DNA from: UBA822 sp965249775
Lineage (GTDB): Bacteria > Gemmatimonadota > Gemmatimonadetes > Longimicrobiales > Gaopeijiaceae
Reading direction: 5' to 3'
Assembly (NCBI GenBank): GCA_965249775.1
Contig: OZ252253.1
Coordinates: 3,658,001 to 3,722,000 of the forward strand
DNA length: 64,000 bases
The position numbers were made by a program, and so were the translations under genes. This document shows, one piece after another, positions 7,138 through 16,569 of this stretch. The stretch's first letter is position 1. Each line of letters begins with the position of its first letter. Below the pieces are notes generated by a model. That model made no database searches. It saw nothing but the letters and a program-made list of their open reading frames with translations, and had not been told where the DNA came from.

Positions 7138-9819
7138 TCAGTTCCCCGCCAGCTCCTTCAGCTCCTCGAAGAAGTTCTGGACCAGGATATACTCAGCACC
7201 CGATGCGGCGTCGGCCCGCAAGCTAGGCATCAGGAACCGCTGGTCGTCGGGCGCGACCTGGTAGAAGTCGAAGCCCTCCAACATCGGGCCGCCCGTAGGG
7301 AGCGGGAAGAGCGTCTCCCGCTGCAGAACTCGGAACTCCGGCTCCGTCTCGTAGACAGCCGCCACGAGCGCACCGTCGTTGACGAAGAACAACTCTCGGC
7401 CGTTATGCGCCCAGCGCGGAGCGAACCCGCCTGCCGTGGAGACGGGCACCCTCCTCGAGTCGACGTTGGGGAAGGGACTAACGTAGACCTCGGGCCGACC
7501 GGTGCGATCGGATGTATAGGCGAGCCAGCGCCCGTCCGAGGATAGGGCCGGGTCCTGCTCCTCGAATCCGGCATTGGCAACCAACGGTACCGCGACCGTA
7601 TCCATGCCCGGGCGGAAGCCCAGGATGTCGCGGCCTGGCGTATTTCCCGAGCGGAATACCATCCACTCCCCGTCGGGGCTCCACCGACCCTGAAAGAAAC
7701 TGCGCGAGTCGTCGAGCAGGGGCTCTGGGGATCCAGTGCCGTCCGCACGCCTTCTCCAGGCATCGAAGTTACTCGGCCGCGACTCACTCCGACCATACGA
7801 AACGAATTCACCGTCCGGGCTCCAAAAGGGGCCCGCCTCGGTTGCGTCGTCGAACGTAAGCCGTTCGAGCGGACCGACAGGCAGGTGCTTTATCCAGATG
7901 TCGGTGTTTCCATCAACCGTGGTCGCCAGGGCCAGCCGCATTCCGTCGGGGGACAAGCTCAATCCGAAGTTTCCTCCAGCCATACCGACGGGCAACTCTG
8001 GATCCACAGGTGCCACATCACCCGACCGCGTGATCCACACGAGCTCCACGGCTCGCAACCCTACGCCAGCACTTCCACCCCCGTAGATCAGTGTCCCGCT
8101 TTCGGACACCGCATAGGTCACGTCGCCGGCGGCACTCACTGCGAGGCTCTCGACGACCGGGATCGAGGGACCGGTAAGCTCTCCAGTGGCCGGGTCGATC
8201 GGTGCGGCCATGAGGGCGCCGTCCACCGTTCCAAAGAGTAAGTGCCCCGTCGTAGCGTAGCGCGGGCTATGTCCCACCGTGAGGAAAACCCTCTCCCGAG
8301 TATCGAGGTCGATCGCCCAGACCTCGGCGTCCTCAATAGACTCGGAAGGAATAACCTGAAAGACACCCGTCCTCCCGCCCGGAAGGCCCGTGTAGAAGAT
8401 GTGAGCCACTTCGCCTTCACGGATCTCCGTTAGCGTCTCGAGGGCCTCGGCCCCTCCACCGGTGGCGGGTATACGAGCGATCACCACCCCTGTGGAAGCC
8501 TGGCTGACGAATACACTCCCGTCGGGAGTCCAGTCCCACACGTTGATCACCCGGTCGGCCAGTGTCCGTACCGGGCCGCCGTCTAACGGCACCGCCCGCA
8601 ACGGACCCGGGAAGCCAGCGAATGCCACCTCGAGCCCGTCGGGTGACAATGCGACGGTTCCCGCTTGCTCGGTTCCTCGAATGGGTGTCGCTTCGAGATC
8701 GTCCCATCGACGTACCCAGACCTGAGGAGCTCCGCCAAACTCGCCCGGCCCAACGTAGACCAGCGTGGATCCGTCGGCCGTGAGGTCCATCGACCCCAGG
8801 GGGGACTGTCCATCCTCGAACGGAGAGGAAAAACGGGCGACAAGGGGGGGCGGCTCGGTGCGCAGGAGCTGCCAGGCAGCGACACCACCGGAGATGAGCG
8901 TTGTGGCGGCAAGCAACATGGTGAGCCCGCTCCACCGGCCCGAGGCCAACGGCCCGCCCACGGCCGCCACTTCGCCGTGTCGGAACCCCGTGTCGGCCAG
9001 CGCCTTCATGAAGTCCTGAGCGCCGGCGAAGCGATCCGCGGGCACCTTTTCCAGCGCCTTCTGGATCGCGGCGTCCACGTTGGCCGGAACCGACGCCCGT
9101 TGCTCACTGGGGGAGGTGAGCGTGCCGGCGATGATCTGGCCGAGCACGGCCTGAGCCGTACCACCTACGAACGGCGGGGAGCCGACCAGCATCTCGTAGA
9201 GGACTGCCCCTAACGCGTAGATATCCGTCGCCCGCCCGACCATCTGGTCGCCCGTCGCCTGCTCGGGACTCATGTAGTGCGGTGTGCCGAGGCTGAGTCC
9301 GGTCTCGGTGAGCCGCCCCCCGCCCCCGACGCCCACAGCCAGAGCGATCCCGAAGTCCGAGATGACGGGCTTACCAGCTTGCAGGAGGATGTTCGCAGGC
9401 TTGATGTCCCGGTGGATAACACCCTGTGCGTGGGCGTAGTCGAGAGCCTCGGCCACATTAGTGGTGATCCGCACGGCCTCGTCCACTGGAAGCTGACGCT
9501 CGCGCTCCAGCTTGTCCCTCAATGACTCGCCTTTCACGTAGGGCATCACGTACCAGACGAGCGAATCCGCTTCCCCCGAGTCGAAAAGTGGCAGGATGTG
9601 CGGGTGCTGGAGACTGGCGGTTGTCTTGATCTCGGCCAGGAAGCGCTCGGCACCCACCACCGCGGCCAACTCGGGTTTCAAGACCTTGAGCGCGACTTTT
9701 CGCTCGTGCTTCAAGTCATCGGCCAAATAGACGGTCGCCATGCCGCCCTCACCGAGCTCGCGCTCGATGGTGTAGCGGCCTTCTAGGGCCGCGTTCAGGC
9801 GGGCGATTGGATCGGACAT
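7138..9819 (-). CDS. Ser/Thr protein kinase with C-terminal beta-propeller (kinase 1)
   Basis: This 893-residue protein has an N-terminal Hanks-type kinase domain: glycine loop GEGGMATV (23-30), lysine in VALKVL (K45), catalytic HRDIKPAN (136-143), DFG (155-157) and SPEQ (184-187). One transmembrane helix lies near 297-319, after which TolB/PD40-type repeats (SPDG, SSDGRW) form a periplasmic propeller. The layout suggests an external sensor driving cytoplasmic phosphorylation, as is common in Gemmatimonadota and Acidobacteriota. All catalytic residues are present. It starts 14 bp after a small gene and is probably co-transcribed with it. It is a close paralogue of the kinase at 26109-28798. 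Confidence 0.92.
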   Translation of the reverse strand: MSDPIARLNAALEGRYTIERELGEGGMATVYLADDLKHERKVALKVLKPELAAVVGAERFLAEIKTTASLQHPHILPLFDSGEADSLVWYVMPYVKGESLRDKLERERQLPVDEAVRITTNVAEALDYAHAQGVIHRDIKPANILLQAGKPVISDFGIALAVGVGGGGRLTETGLSLGTPHYMSPEQATGDQMVGRATDIYALGAVLYEMLVGSPPFVGGTAQAVLGQIIAGTLTSPSEQRASVPANVDAAIQKALEKVPADRFAGAQDFMKALADTGFRHGEVAAVGGPLASGRWSGLTMLLAATTLISGGVAAWQLLRTEPPPLVARFSSPFEDGQSPLGSMDLTADGSTLVYVGPGEFGGAPQVWVRRWDDLEATPIRGTEQAGTVALSPDGLEVAFAGFPGPLRAVPLDGGPVRTLADRVINVWDWTPDGSVFVSQASTGVVIARIPATGGGAEALETLTEIREGEVAHIFYTGLPGGRTGVFQVIPSESIEDAEVWAIDLDTRERVFLTVGHSPRYATTGHLLFGTVDGALMAAPIDPATGELTGPSIPVVESLAVSAAGDVTYAVSESGTLIYGGGSAGVGLRAVELVWITRSGDVAPVDPELPVGMAGGNFGLSLSPDGMRLALATTVDGNTDIWIKHLPVGPLERLTFDDATEAGPFWSPDGEFVSYGRSESRPSNFDAWRRRADGTGSPEPLLDDSRSFFQGRWSPDGEWMVFRSGNTPGRDILGFRPGMDTVAVPLVANAGFEEQDPALSSDGRWLAYTSDRTGRPEVYVSPFPNVDSRRVPVSTAGGFAPRWAHNGRELFFVNDGALVAAVYETEPEFRVLQRETLFPLPTGGPMLEGFDFYQVAPDDQRFLMPSLRADAASGAEYILVQNFFEELKELAGN

Positions 9820-9833
9820 GGGTTCGGCACCGG

Positions 9834-10112
9834 CTAGACTACGAACTCCTTGTCCAAGACAAAGACCTTCACCGTTTCCCGTTTGACACCATCGACGGCC
9901 ATGGCCTCGGCTGTCTCCGGAGAATCCATCCCCTGTAAGAACCTGTCCAAATCGCTCGCATCGAAGCAGACAGCAACTTCGTTGTCGTCATTTGTCGCGA
10001 TACCGATAGGTCCGGATACAGACTGACTCCTGAATAGGTCTCCGTGAGTCCGGAAGCCCTCTTCCCACTTGACCAGTTCTTCAACCTGCGCGGTGACCAA
10101 TACTCTAGGCAT
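9834..10112 (-). CDS. Small conserved protein upstream of kinase 1
   Basis: This 92-residue protein has no signal peptide or membrane segment. AAGGAG stands 7 bases before the ATG, so it is a real gene. The pattern of alternating strands and helices (MPRVLVTAQVEELVKWEEGF, then VAVCFDASDLDRFLQG) resembles small ferredoxin-like alpha/beta-barrel proteins of the ABM type, but no diagnostic motif supports a function. It ends 14 bp before the kinase start, so it may be a partner or substrate of that kinase; this is inference from position only. Confidence 0.75.
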   Translation of the reverse strand: MPRVLVTAQVEELVKWEEGFRTHGDLFRSQSVSGPIGIATNDDNEVAVCFDASDLDRFLQGMDSPETAEAMAVDGVKRETVKVFVLDKEFVV

Positions 10113-10153
10113 GTCTCATCTCCTTCCTGTTCAATGTCCGCGGAATTCTCTAT

Positions 10154-11077
10154 CTAGACCTCACCACGGAATCCCCGCAGTGGCCGCAGTAGCGCCTCAG
10201 CCCCTCGGCAGGTTCGGATCATCCGCTCGAGTTGCCGCGCATCAGGGAGCCGCCCCCGCCCGGCGGCCAGGTTGTCCGCCATGTGCTCCGGGTCGCTGGT
10301 GCCCGGTGTCGCTACGGTGACCGCCGGGTGAGCGATCACGAACTTGAGCATGAACTGCGCCCAGGTGTGCGCGTCGAATTCGGCCGCCCAATCCGGTACC
10401 GTGCGGTCGCCGATCCGCTGCCACATCCGACTCCGGCCGAACGGCAGATACACGAGCACACCGATCCCGCGCTCCTGCGCCAGCGGGAGGATCAAGACGT
10501 CCGCGAGCGCGGCGTACTGCCTTGCGCTCGTGGTCGTGATCCCGCTGTAGCGAACCCGACCCGCGGCCTTGAGGCGCTCCAGAACTCCGAGCTGAATCGG
10601 AGGATCACCCATGTTGTGAACCTGGATCAGGTCGATCACGGGAATACGGAGGCGCTCGAAGGAGCGCTCGATCTGGTCCAGGGCTGCCGCGGGATCGGCG
10701 CCACCGCCGCCCCGACCAGCCACGTTGACCTTGGTCGCCCACCAAATCCTCTCGTCGATGCCCAGCTCCTGGGCGACCCGGCCGGATACCTCCTCGGAGG
10801 CGCCGTACCCGGCGGCGGTGTCCAGAACGGTGCCACCCCCGTCCACGAGGGCCCGCAGGACGCCCCCGATCGTGCCGAAGTCCTCGGCGCGTGCGACCCG
10901 TGAGTACGTGTTCGCACCGCCCAGTCCGACCACCGGGAGCCGCTCCCTTCCCCCACTGGAGGGGATCGATCGGGTGATGACCTCCTGGCTCTGAAGCGCC
11001 TCCAGGATGCGGGGACTCAGGCCGAGCGCAGCGCCTGCGCTTGATGTGATTCGGAGCCAATCGCGTCGAGATACCAT
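10154..11077 (-). CDS. Aldo/keto reductase with Tat signal
   Basis: This 307-residue protein begins MVSRRDWLRITSSAGAALGL, a twin-arginine export signal, so it probably folds with its cofactor and is exported. The aldo/keto reductase tetrad is visible: Asp in TVLDTA, Tyr in AAGYGASEE, Lys in WATKVN and His in QVHN. These enzymes reduce carbonyls with NAD(P)H; an exported one would need a bound cofactor. The open frame extends 459 bp further upstream, but that part runs antisense to the metalloprotease and includes the intergenic repeat, so the ATG at 11077 (GAGGAT upstream) is preferred. It is divergent from the metalloprotease. Confidence 0.88.
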   Translation of the reverse strand: MVSRRDWLRITSSAGAALGLSPRILEALQSQEVITRSIPSSGGRERLPVVGLGGANTYSRVARAEDFGTIGGVLRALVDGGGTVLDTAAGYGASEEVSGRVAQELGIDERIWWATKVNVAGRGGGGADPAAALDQIERSFERLRIPVIDLIQVHNMGDPPIQLGVLERLKAAGRVRYSGITTTSARQYAALADVLILPLAQERGIGVLVYLPFGRSRMWQRIGDRTVPDWAAEFDAHTWAQFMLKFVIAHPAVTVATPGTSDPEHMADNLAAGRGRLPDARQLERMIRTCRGAEALLRPLRGFRGEV

Positions 11078-11184
11078 TGGTCTATCCTCAGCGGTTCGTG
11101 TGGTCAGCACAACGAGGACACACCGTGGAGGGTCGCTGTTGGGAACCGGGCGCGCAACTCGATAGGTTGTCCGTCCGGACAGGG

Positions 11185-11256
11185 CCACGCCCCCGCGCTG
11201 GCTGACTCCCTGGTACACGGTCACTCCGTCGTACAGGGTGACTCCTCTGCGCTGGG
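11185..11256. repeat. 18-bp tandem repeat in the divergent AKR-metalloprotease spacer
   Basis: Four adjacent 18-bp units (11185, 11203, 11221 and 11239) share a core with ACTCC or ACGCC followed by a GTACA or GCGCTGG block. Read on the minus strand in frame they give a six-residue pattern with GV at a fixed place (GVTLYD, GVTVYQ, GVSQRG). The array lies 22 bp upstream of the metalloprotease ATG, between divergent genes, so it could hold regulatory sites or be a decayed coding repeat. Confidence 0.7.
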
Positions 11257-11278
11257 CAACACCCAAGGAGATCTGAAA

Positions 11279-13828
11279 ATGACCCCCGTGCTGAACCACG
11301 TCTCTCGGATGATCCTCGTTGCGGCGGCATCGCTCGCCGTGCCGTTCCTTGCCACGCCGGAGGGCCTTTCGGCCACACCGCTGGGCCTCTCGGCCACGCA
11401 GGCCGCCGATCTTCCGTCCATCGACGAAAAGACCGATGGGATGGAAAGAATCGACGGGTTCCTGCCTCTGTATTGGGATGAAGATCAGGGGCAACTCTGG
11501 ATGGAGATCCCGGAGCTGGACCTGGAGATGATCCATTTCGTCGGGTTCGGCGCTGGCCTCGGGTCGAACGACCTCGGGCTGGACCGAGGGGCCCTGCGGG
11601 GGTCCCGGATCGTGAAGTTCGAGAGGGTCGGGCGCAAGGCGATGATGGTGCAGCCGAACTACCGCTTCCGCGCCATCACGGACAACCCGGCCGAGGTCCG
11701 GGCCGTAACGGACGCGTTCGCGCGCTCAATCCTTTGGGGATTCACGGTCGAGGCCGAGACCGACGGTCGGGTGCTCGTGGATCTCACGGGCTTTCTCGTG
11801 CGGGATGCCATCAATGCCGGTCAGTCGATGCGTCCCGGGACGTACCGACTCGATCAGAGCCGCAGCTCGATCTACATGGAGATGACCGGTGCGTTTCCGA
11901 CCAACACCGAGTTGGAAGCCGAGCTGACCTTCGCGCGGCAGCCGGGAGGCGGGGGAGGGGGTTTCGGCGGGGGAGGAGCGTTCCTCGAGGGTGTGGGGAG
12001 CGTGGCGGCCTCGGGCGAGGCGGCGACCATTCGCTTGCACCACTCATTCGTGGCGTTGCCGGACGATGGCTACGAGCCCCGCGCCTACGATCCCAGGGCC
12101 GGATTCGGCTCGGTGACTTTCCAGGACTACGCGGCGGGGCTGGGCGAGCCGATGACGCAACGGTTCATTCGCCGCCATCGCCTGGAGAAGCGAGATCCGT
12201 TCTCTCGCGTGAGTGATCCCGTGGAGCCGATCGTCTACTATCTCGATCCGGGGGCTCCCGAGCCGATGCGCTCGGCCCTACTGGACGGCGCTCGGTGGTG
12301 GAACCAGGCGTTCGAATCAGCCGGCTACCGGGACGCGTTCCAGGTCACGCTCCGTCCCGACAGCATCAGCCCGCTCGATGCCCGCTACAACGTGATCAAC
12401 TGGGTGCATCGGTCCACGCGCGGGTGGAGCACCGGTGGCTCTGTGACGGACCCGCGCACCGGGGAGATCATCAAGGGCGTCGTCACGCTCGGCTCTTTGC
12501 GCGTACGGCAGGACTACATGATGGCCGAGGGGCTGCTTTCCCCCTATACCGACGGTGACGAGACGCCGCCTGAGCTCGCGGAGTGGGCGCTCGCCCGAAT
12601 CCGTCAATTGGCCGCCCACGAAGTCGGACACACCATCGGGCTGGGACACAACTACTACAACAGCGGGGTCGGGCGCATCTCCGTGATGGACTATCCGCAT
12701 CCGCTCATCACCCTGAACGACGACGGGTCGCTCGACTTCTCGGAGGTCTACGACGTCGACATCGGCGACTGGGACAAGGTCGCCATCACCTACGGTTACC
12801 GTGAGTTCCCGTCTGGAACGGACGAGGACGCACAGCTGGCGAGCATCCTACGGGTCGCTTGGGGTGATGACATCCGCTACATGACCGGTCAAGACGCCTC
12901 GATCTCGCCTCAGGCCGATCTGTGGGCGAACGGGACCGATATGGGTCACGAGCTGGAGCGGATGATGGACGTGCGGGCGTCCGGGCTCGAGCGCTTCGGA
13001 GTCCGGGCGATCCAGTCCGGCATGCCGATGGCCACCATCGAAGAGGCGCTCGTGCCGCTCTACATGCATCACCGGTATCAGGTTGATGCCACAGCCTCGG
13101 CCGTGGGCGGGGTAGTGTATACCTACGCCGTGCGCGGCGATGGGCTCGAGCCATGGCGACGGGTGTCCGCCGATGTGCAACGGGATGCCCTCGATGCGCT
13201 CATGCGCACGATCGCTCCGGCGGAGCTCACGCTGCCGGACCGTGTCTTGAGCGCCATTCCACCGAGACCACCGGGGTTCGGCCGCCATCGCGAGCTGTTT
13301 CCGCGGTATACGGGCTCGACGTTCGACGCGGTGACTCCTGCCGTGGTCGCCTCCAGCCATACGCTGGCCATGCTGCTCGAACCGAGCCGCGCCGCCCGTT
13401 TGGTGGAGCAGCACACGTTGGACCCGTCCTTGCCGGGTTTGGAGGAGGTTCTCGAAGCACTGTTCGTGGCCAGCTTCGGCGCACCAGTGAATACGGCTTA
13501 TGAGGCCGAGGTGAAGCGGGCCGTCGAGGGCGTCGTCCTGGCACGCACCATGTGGCTGGCGGCAAACGCACCGATGCCTCGGGTGCGTGCGATCTCGTCC
13601 GCCGCGTTGAAGAACAACCGCGACGAGCTGCTGGAAAGGGGCGCATCGGAGGCTCACGCTCAATTGATGGCGGGCGACATCCAGCGCTTCCTGGATCGTC
13701 CCGGTGAGGTGGTGCCGGACCGCGTGGCGCCGTCTGCACCGCCGGGATCCCCGATCAGTGAGCCGGCTTTGAACTGGCTGGCAACAATGGAGCCGTGGTG
13801 CTCCTGGCTGGAGGACGGATGGGACTAA
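11279..13828 (+). CDS. Zinc-dependent metalloprotease, DUF5117/DUF4953 type, exported
   Basis: This 849-residue protein starts after AAGGAG with 8 bases spacing. A signal peptide with a small duplicated segment is followed by a long N-terminal domain, a Gly-rich stretch (near residues 221-233) and the metzincin zinc site HEVGHTIGLGH at about 447-457. The Met-turn is SVMDY near 467-471. This order matches the family of large secreted zinc metalloproteases with DUF5117/DUF5118 and DUF4953 regions found in Bacteroidota and Gemmatimonadota. It presumably degrades external protein. No downstream partner is obvious; a lipoprotein gene follows after 118 bp. Confidence 0.9.
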   Translation: MTPVLNHVSRMILVAAASLAVPFLATPEGLSATPLGLSATQAADLPSIDEKTDGMERIDGFLPLYWDEDQGQLWMEIPELDLEMIHFVGFGAGLGSNDLGLDRGALRGSRIVKFERVGRKAMMVQPNYRFRAITDNPAEVRAVTDAFARSILWGFTVEAETDGRVLVDLTGFLVRDAINAGQSMRPGTYRLDQSRSSIYMEMTGAFPTNTELEAELTFARQPGGGGGGFGGGGAFLEGVGSVAASGEAATIRLHHSFVALPDDGYEPRAYDPRAGFGSVTFQDYAAGLGEPMTQRFIRRHRLEKRDPFSRVSDPVEPIVYYLDPGAPEPMRSALLDGARWWNQAFESAGYRDAFQVTLRPDSISPLDARYNVINWVHRSTRGWSTGGSVTDPRTGEIIKGVVTLGSLRVRQDYMMAEGLLSPYTDGDETPPELAEWALARIRQLAAHEVGHTIGLGHNYYNSGVGRISVMDYPHPLITLNDDGSLDFSEVYDVDIGDWDKVAITYGYREFPSGTDEDAQLASILRVAWGDDIRYMTGQDASISPQADLWANGTDMGHELERMMDVRASGLERFGVRAIQSGMPMATIEEALVPLYMHHRYQVDATASAVGGVVYTYAVRGDGLEPWRRVSADVQRDALDALMRTIAPAELTLPDRVLSAIPPRPPGFGRHRELFPRYTGSTFDAVTPAVVASSHTLAMLLEPSRAARLVEQHTLDPSLPGLEEVLEALFVASFGAPVNTAYEAEVKRAVEGVVLARTMWLAANAPMPRVRAISSAALKNNRDELLERGASEAHAQLMAGDIQRFLDRPGEVVPDRVAPSAPPGSPISEPALNWLATMEPWCSWLEDGWD
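11357..11398 (+). repeat. 21-bp tandem duplication in the metalloprotease signal region
   Basis: Two adjacent 21-bp units encode PEGLSAT and PLGLSAT. They lie around the probable signal-peptide cleavage region. This is the second exported protein in the window with an in-frame duplication there. Confidence 0.8.
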
Positions 13829-13946
13829 TTGGCGGAAGCCCGTCGCCCCAGTCGCTCAGGCAACGGTTTCGGCGGACCGGGTTCCCTAATGGACTGAAGT
13901 GATATAGAGTCGACCACTCACTGGCTCACAGGTAGGAGACATCGAC

Positions 13947-14549
13947 ATGCCCGGAACCACTCGCAGATTGCTACCGATCGTCACCGCGATGGTCGTATCG
14001 TTCGGCCTCGCCGCCTGCGCCGGAGAACCGCAGGAAGACGGTGACGGAGCAGGCGAGTTGAGTCTCGCTCAGCAGACGGATGAGGCCACCTCGGGCGAGA
14101 GCGCCGAACGTACCGGCGCCGAGGCCCGTGACGAGCGTCGAGAAGAGAGCGGCGGTGAGCACGACCAAGCAGGGGATCGTGAGCGTGGTGAAGAGGGAGA
14201 CGGTGAGCACGGTGAAGAAGAACACGGCGAAGAAGGCGAAGAGGGTGAAGAGTCGGGCGAGATGATCGCTCGCACGGCCTCCTGGGATGCCACGCGAAAC
14301 GGCGCGAGGCTCATGTTGTCGTTCAATGCGTCGTCCAACGCCTTCGTCGGCAGGGTCGAAAACACGACCAATGAGCCGCTGTGCGCCGTTCGGGTCGAGG
14401 TCCACCTGGATACGGGCGTCGAGCTAGGCCCAACGGAGCGAACGGACATCCCATACACGAGGAGCATCGCCGTGTCGTTGCCCGCGGGAGGACAGGAGTT
14501 CTCGACGTGGACGGCCCACCCGGAAATCTCCCGCTGTGAGAATCAGTGA
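13947..14549 (+). CDS. Lipoprotein with Glu-rich linker and FxLYD-like domain
   Basis: This 200-residue protein starts after TAGGAG. The lipobox FGLAAC marks a lipoprotein. Residues about 30-110 are a low-complexity, Glu/Gly/His-rich linker (HGEEEHGEEGEEGEE), and the C-terminal 90 residues form a beta-rich domain with FVGRVENTTNEPLCAVRVEV, a pattern like FxLYD-type domains. Two Cys in that domain may form a disulphide. The acidic, His-containing linker could bind metal, but this is speculative. No function can be assigned. Confidence 0.75.
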   Translation: MPGTTRRLLPIVTAMVVSFGLAACAGEPQEDGDGAGELSLAQQTDEATSGESAERTGAEARDERREESGGEHDQAGDRERGEEGDGEHGEEEHGEEGEEGEESGEMIARTASWDATRNGARLMLSFNASSNAFVGRVENTTNEPLCAVRVEVHLDTGVELGPTERTDIPYTRSIAVSLPAGGQEFSTWTAHPEISRCENQ

Positions 14550-14650
14550 GGTCCGAGGTAGGGCCGGTTCAACGATAGGAGTACGTTCAGTCATCGGCTT
14601 CCGTACGTAGGTCACGAAAGCCACACGAGAACCGAAAAAAGGAGGGCTCC

Positions 14651-15463
14651 ATGCGCAACCGGTATCCCCAGAGTCTCGGAATGTTCGCCGTTCTTCTCGC
14701 CATCCTGGCCACGTCGGGTGTGGCGCAGAGCACGGCCTCCGCCACCACGGAACGGATCCAGGAGCTGAGCTACCAGTTCGAGGAAGCCGGCATGGCGATG
14801 GAGTACTCGCTCTATGTGCCGACCACGTACGACGCAGCGACTCCCGCTCCCCTCATGGTCCTCCTGCACGGGCTGGGTTCCAACCCGGGCGGCGTCATCC
14901 GGTATCAGGGACTCACGGACCTCGCTGAGGAGCGGGGATACATCGTGGTCGCGCCGATGGGATACAACTCACGGGGGTGGTACGGGAGCCGCGGCCCCGG
15001 CAGAGCCAGCAATCGAGGCGACGCCGCGAACGACCCGGACAACCTCGGTGAGCTCAGCGAGTTGGACGTCATGAACGTCCTAGAGCTGACCCTCGATGCG
15101 TATAACGTCGACCGCGATCGCATCTACCTCGCGGGCCACTCCATGGGCGGAGGGGGCACGTGGCACATTGGCATGAAATACCCCGACATCTGGGCGGGCC
15201 TCGGCCCCGTGGCGCCGGCGATCTACACGAGCCCGGATGCGCTCTCGGCGATCACCCACATTCCGGTGATCATCGTCATGGGCGACGCCGACAACCTCGT
15301 CGATGTCGAGATCACCCGCGCCTGGGTCGCCAAGATGCATGAGCTCGGGATGACCCACCGCTACGTCGAGATCCCTGGTGGAGACCACTCGAGGATCATC
15401 GCGCGCGACCCCGACAACGTGAAGGCGATCTTCGACTTCTTCGATCAGAATCGGAGGAACTGA
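14651..15463 (+). CDS. Exported esterase, PHB depolymerase / feruloyl esterase-like
   Basis: This 270-residue protein starts after a strong AAGGAGG. A signal peptide (ATSGVAQS) is followed by a single alpha/beta-hydrolase domain: oxyanion segment LLHGLGSNPGG, nucleophile GHSMGGGG, acid in GDADNLVD and His in GGDHSRI. The spacing fits the esterase-PHB / LpqC-like family that releases short acyl esters from polymers. It is monocistronic, with a hairpin about 40 bp after the stop that may end transcription. Confidence 0.85.
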   Translation: MRNRYPQSLGMFAVLLAILATSGVAQSTASATTERIQELSYQFEEAGMAMEYSLYVPTTYDAATPAPLMVLLHGLGSNPGGVIRYQGLTDLAEERGYIVVAPMGYNSRGWYGSRGPGRASNRGDAANDPDNLGELSELDVMNVLELTLDAYNVDRDRIYLAGHSMGGGGTWHIGMKYPDIWAGLGPVAPAIYTSPDALSAITHIPVIIVMGDADNLVDVEITRAWVAKMHELGMTHRYVEIPGGDHSRIIARDPDNVKAIFDFFDQNRRN

Positions 15464-15505
15464 CCGGGTTTAGTTCCCGACCCGCTGCCTCAGCCTCGCA
15501 CGCCG

Positions 15506-15538
15506 CGCGTTCCCGGGGGAACGCGTTCTTGGGCCGTG
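15506..15538 (+). other. Dispersed 33-bp hairpin element, copy A
   Basis: This segment matches 30268-30300 at 28 of 33 positions. It contains a perfect inverted repeat CGCGTTCC/GGAACGCG with a 4-base loop, followed by TTCTTGGGC. It lies 43 bp after the esterase stop and 102 bp before the next gene, so it could be a terminator, but copy B follows no gene end. Confidence 0.6.
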
Positions 15539-15559
15539 CTTCCGTAAGTCTCATGAAAA

Positions 15560-15608
15560 GTCAGGACAACTTGACATTTGGGCGTCTTGGTGTCAGGTTA
15601 ACTTGACA
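15560..15608 (+). promoter_or_regulatory. Twin operator upstream of the hydrolase-membrane protein-XRE operon
   Basis: GTCAGGNNAACTTGACA occurs twice (15560-15576 and 15592-15608), 32 bp apart, or about three helical turns. The second copy with its preceding T is an 18-bp palindrome with 8 of 9 pairs matching. Each copy ends in TTGACA, a -35 consensus. The sites are ideally placed for control by the XRE protein encoded at the end of this operon; no clear -10 was found. Confidence 0.65.
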
Positions 15609-15639
15609 CTAAGTCAGCAACACCTGATAGGAGGCTCCC

Positions 15640-16569
15640 ATGCGTTACAGGCCCGTTAAGTCTCACGAGCTGTTTGTCTGGATCACCATCGCAATCTCCA
15701 TCTTCACTGCCAATCTGCCCGAGGGCGAGGCTCAGGAGCCCACAGGATCACGGTTCGTGGTCGAACGTCGCGGCGTCAGCAGCGGCCAACCGGTCGTTTT
15801 CATCCCCGGCCTCGCCTCCGCGGGCGCTGTCTGGGACGGGGCGGCTGCAAGAATCGCAGACAGCCACGACCTACACATTGTCACGCTCGCCGGTTTCGCC
15901 GGGCTACCGGCGGTTGATCCGATTGGCCCCTTTATCGAACGAGCAGTCGGCGGGTTGGCGGACTATCTCGAAGAGGAGGGATTGCAGAACGTGGTCCTGG
16001 TCGGCCATTCCATGGGCGCGCAAATCGCCTTGCAGCTGGCGGCCGCACACCCCGATGCTGTTGGCCAGATCCTCGTCGTCGACAGCGCGCCGTTCTACGC
16101 CGCTCTGCTCAATCCGACAATGACGCCCGAGGCCGCCGCCCAGTACGGCGCGGCGCTCCGCACGCAGATGGCTGGGGCGCCGCGAGAGCAATATCTCGGC
16201 TTTGCGCGTCAAGGCATCGCTGTGCAATCGATCACCAACTCTGGTCAGAGGCAGGTGATGGCCTATGTGGAGGCCTCCGATCAGGCGGCGGTTGCCCAGG
16301 CGATGGGCGAAGTGGCAGGCTCCGATTTCCGCCCGATACTGGCGAAAGTGAGCGCGCCTGTGACCGTACTGGCGGCCTGGAGCGACGGTGCTCCCTTTTC
16401 GAGTGACCAGCTGCGCACGGTATATGAAGATCAATATGCAGGACTGGCCGATGTCGATATCCACGTCGTTGCCAACTCGCGCCACTTCATCATGCTCGAC
16501 CAACCCGACGCCTTCGCCGATGCACTCGGCGGAGTGCTGAGCGCTGATCGCGAGGGGAGAGACCGATGA
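15640..16569 (+). CDS. Exported or membrane-anchored alpha/beta hydrolase, first gene of XRE operon
   Basis: This 309-residue protein starts after AGGAGG. An N-terminal hydrophobic segment (FVWITIAISIFTANL) acts as signal peptide or anchor. The hydrolase core has VVFIPGLASAG, nucleophile GHSMGAQ, acid near AAWSDGAPF and His in NSRHFIML. The substrate is unknown; the fold resembles small-molecule ester or amide hydrolases. The stop overlaps the next start (ATGA), so it is translated with the membrane protein and regulator that follow. Confidence 0.85.
   Translation: MRYRPVKSHELFVWITIAISIFTANLPEGEAQEPTGSRFVVERRGVSSGQPVVFIPGLASAGAVWDGAAARIADSHDLHIVTLAGFAGLPAVDPIGPFIERAVGGLADYLEEEGLQNVVLVGHSMGAQIALQLAAAHPDAVGQILVVDSAPFYAALLNPTMTPEAAAQYGAALRTQMAGAPREQYLGFARQGIAVQSITNSGQRQVMAYVEASDQAAVAQAMGEVAGSDFRPILAKVSAPVTVLAAWSDGAPFSSDQLRTVYEDQYAGLADVDIHVVANSRHFIMLDQPDAFADALGGVLSADREGRDR

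Noticed and set aside
11078..11536. N-terminal extension of the aldo/keto reductase
   Set aside because: It would bury the Tat signal and run antisense through the metalloprotease start and the 18-bp repeat.
15506..15538. Simple rho-independent terminator for the esterase
   Set aside because: Possible, but its near copy at 30268 follows no gene and the T-run is broken, so it is reported as a dispersed element.
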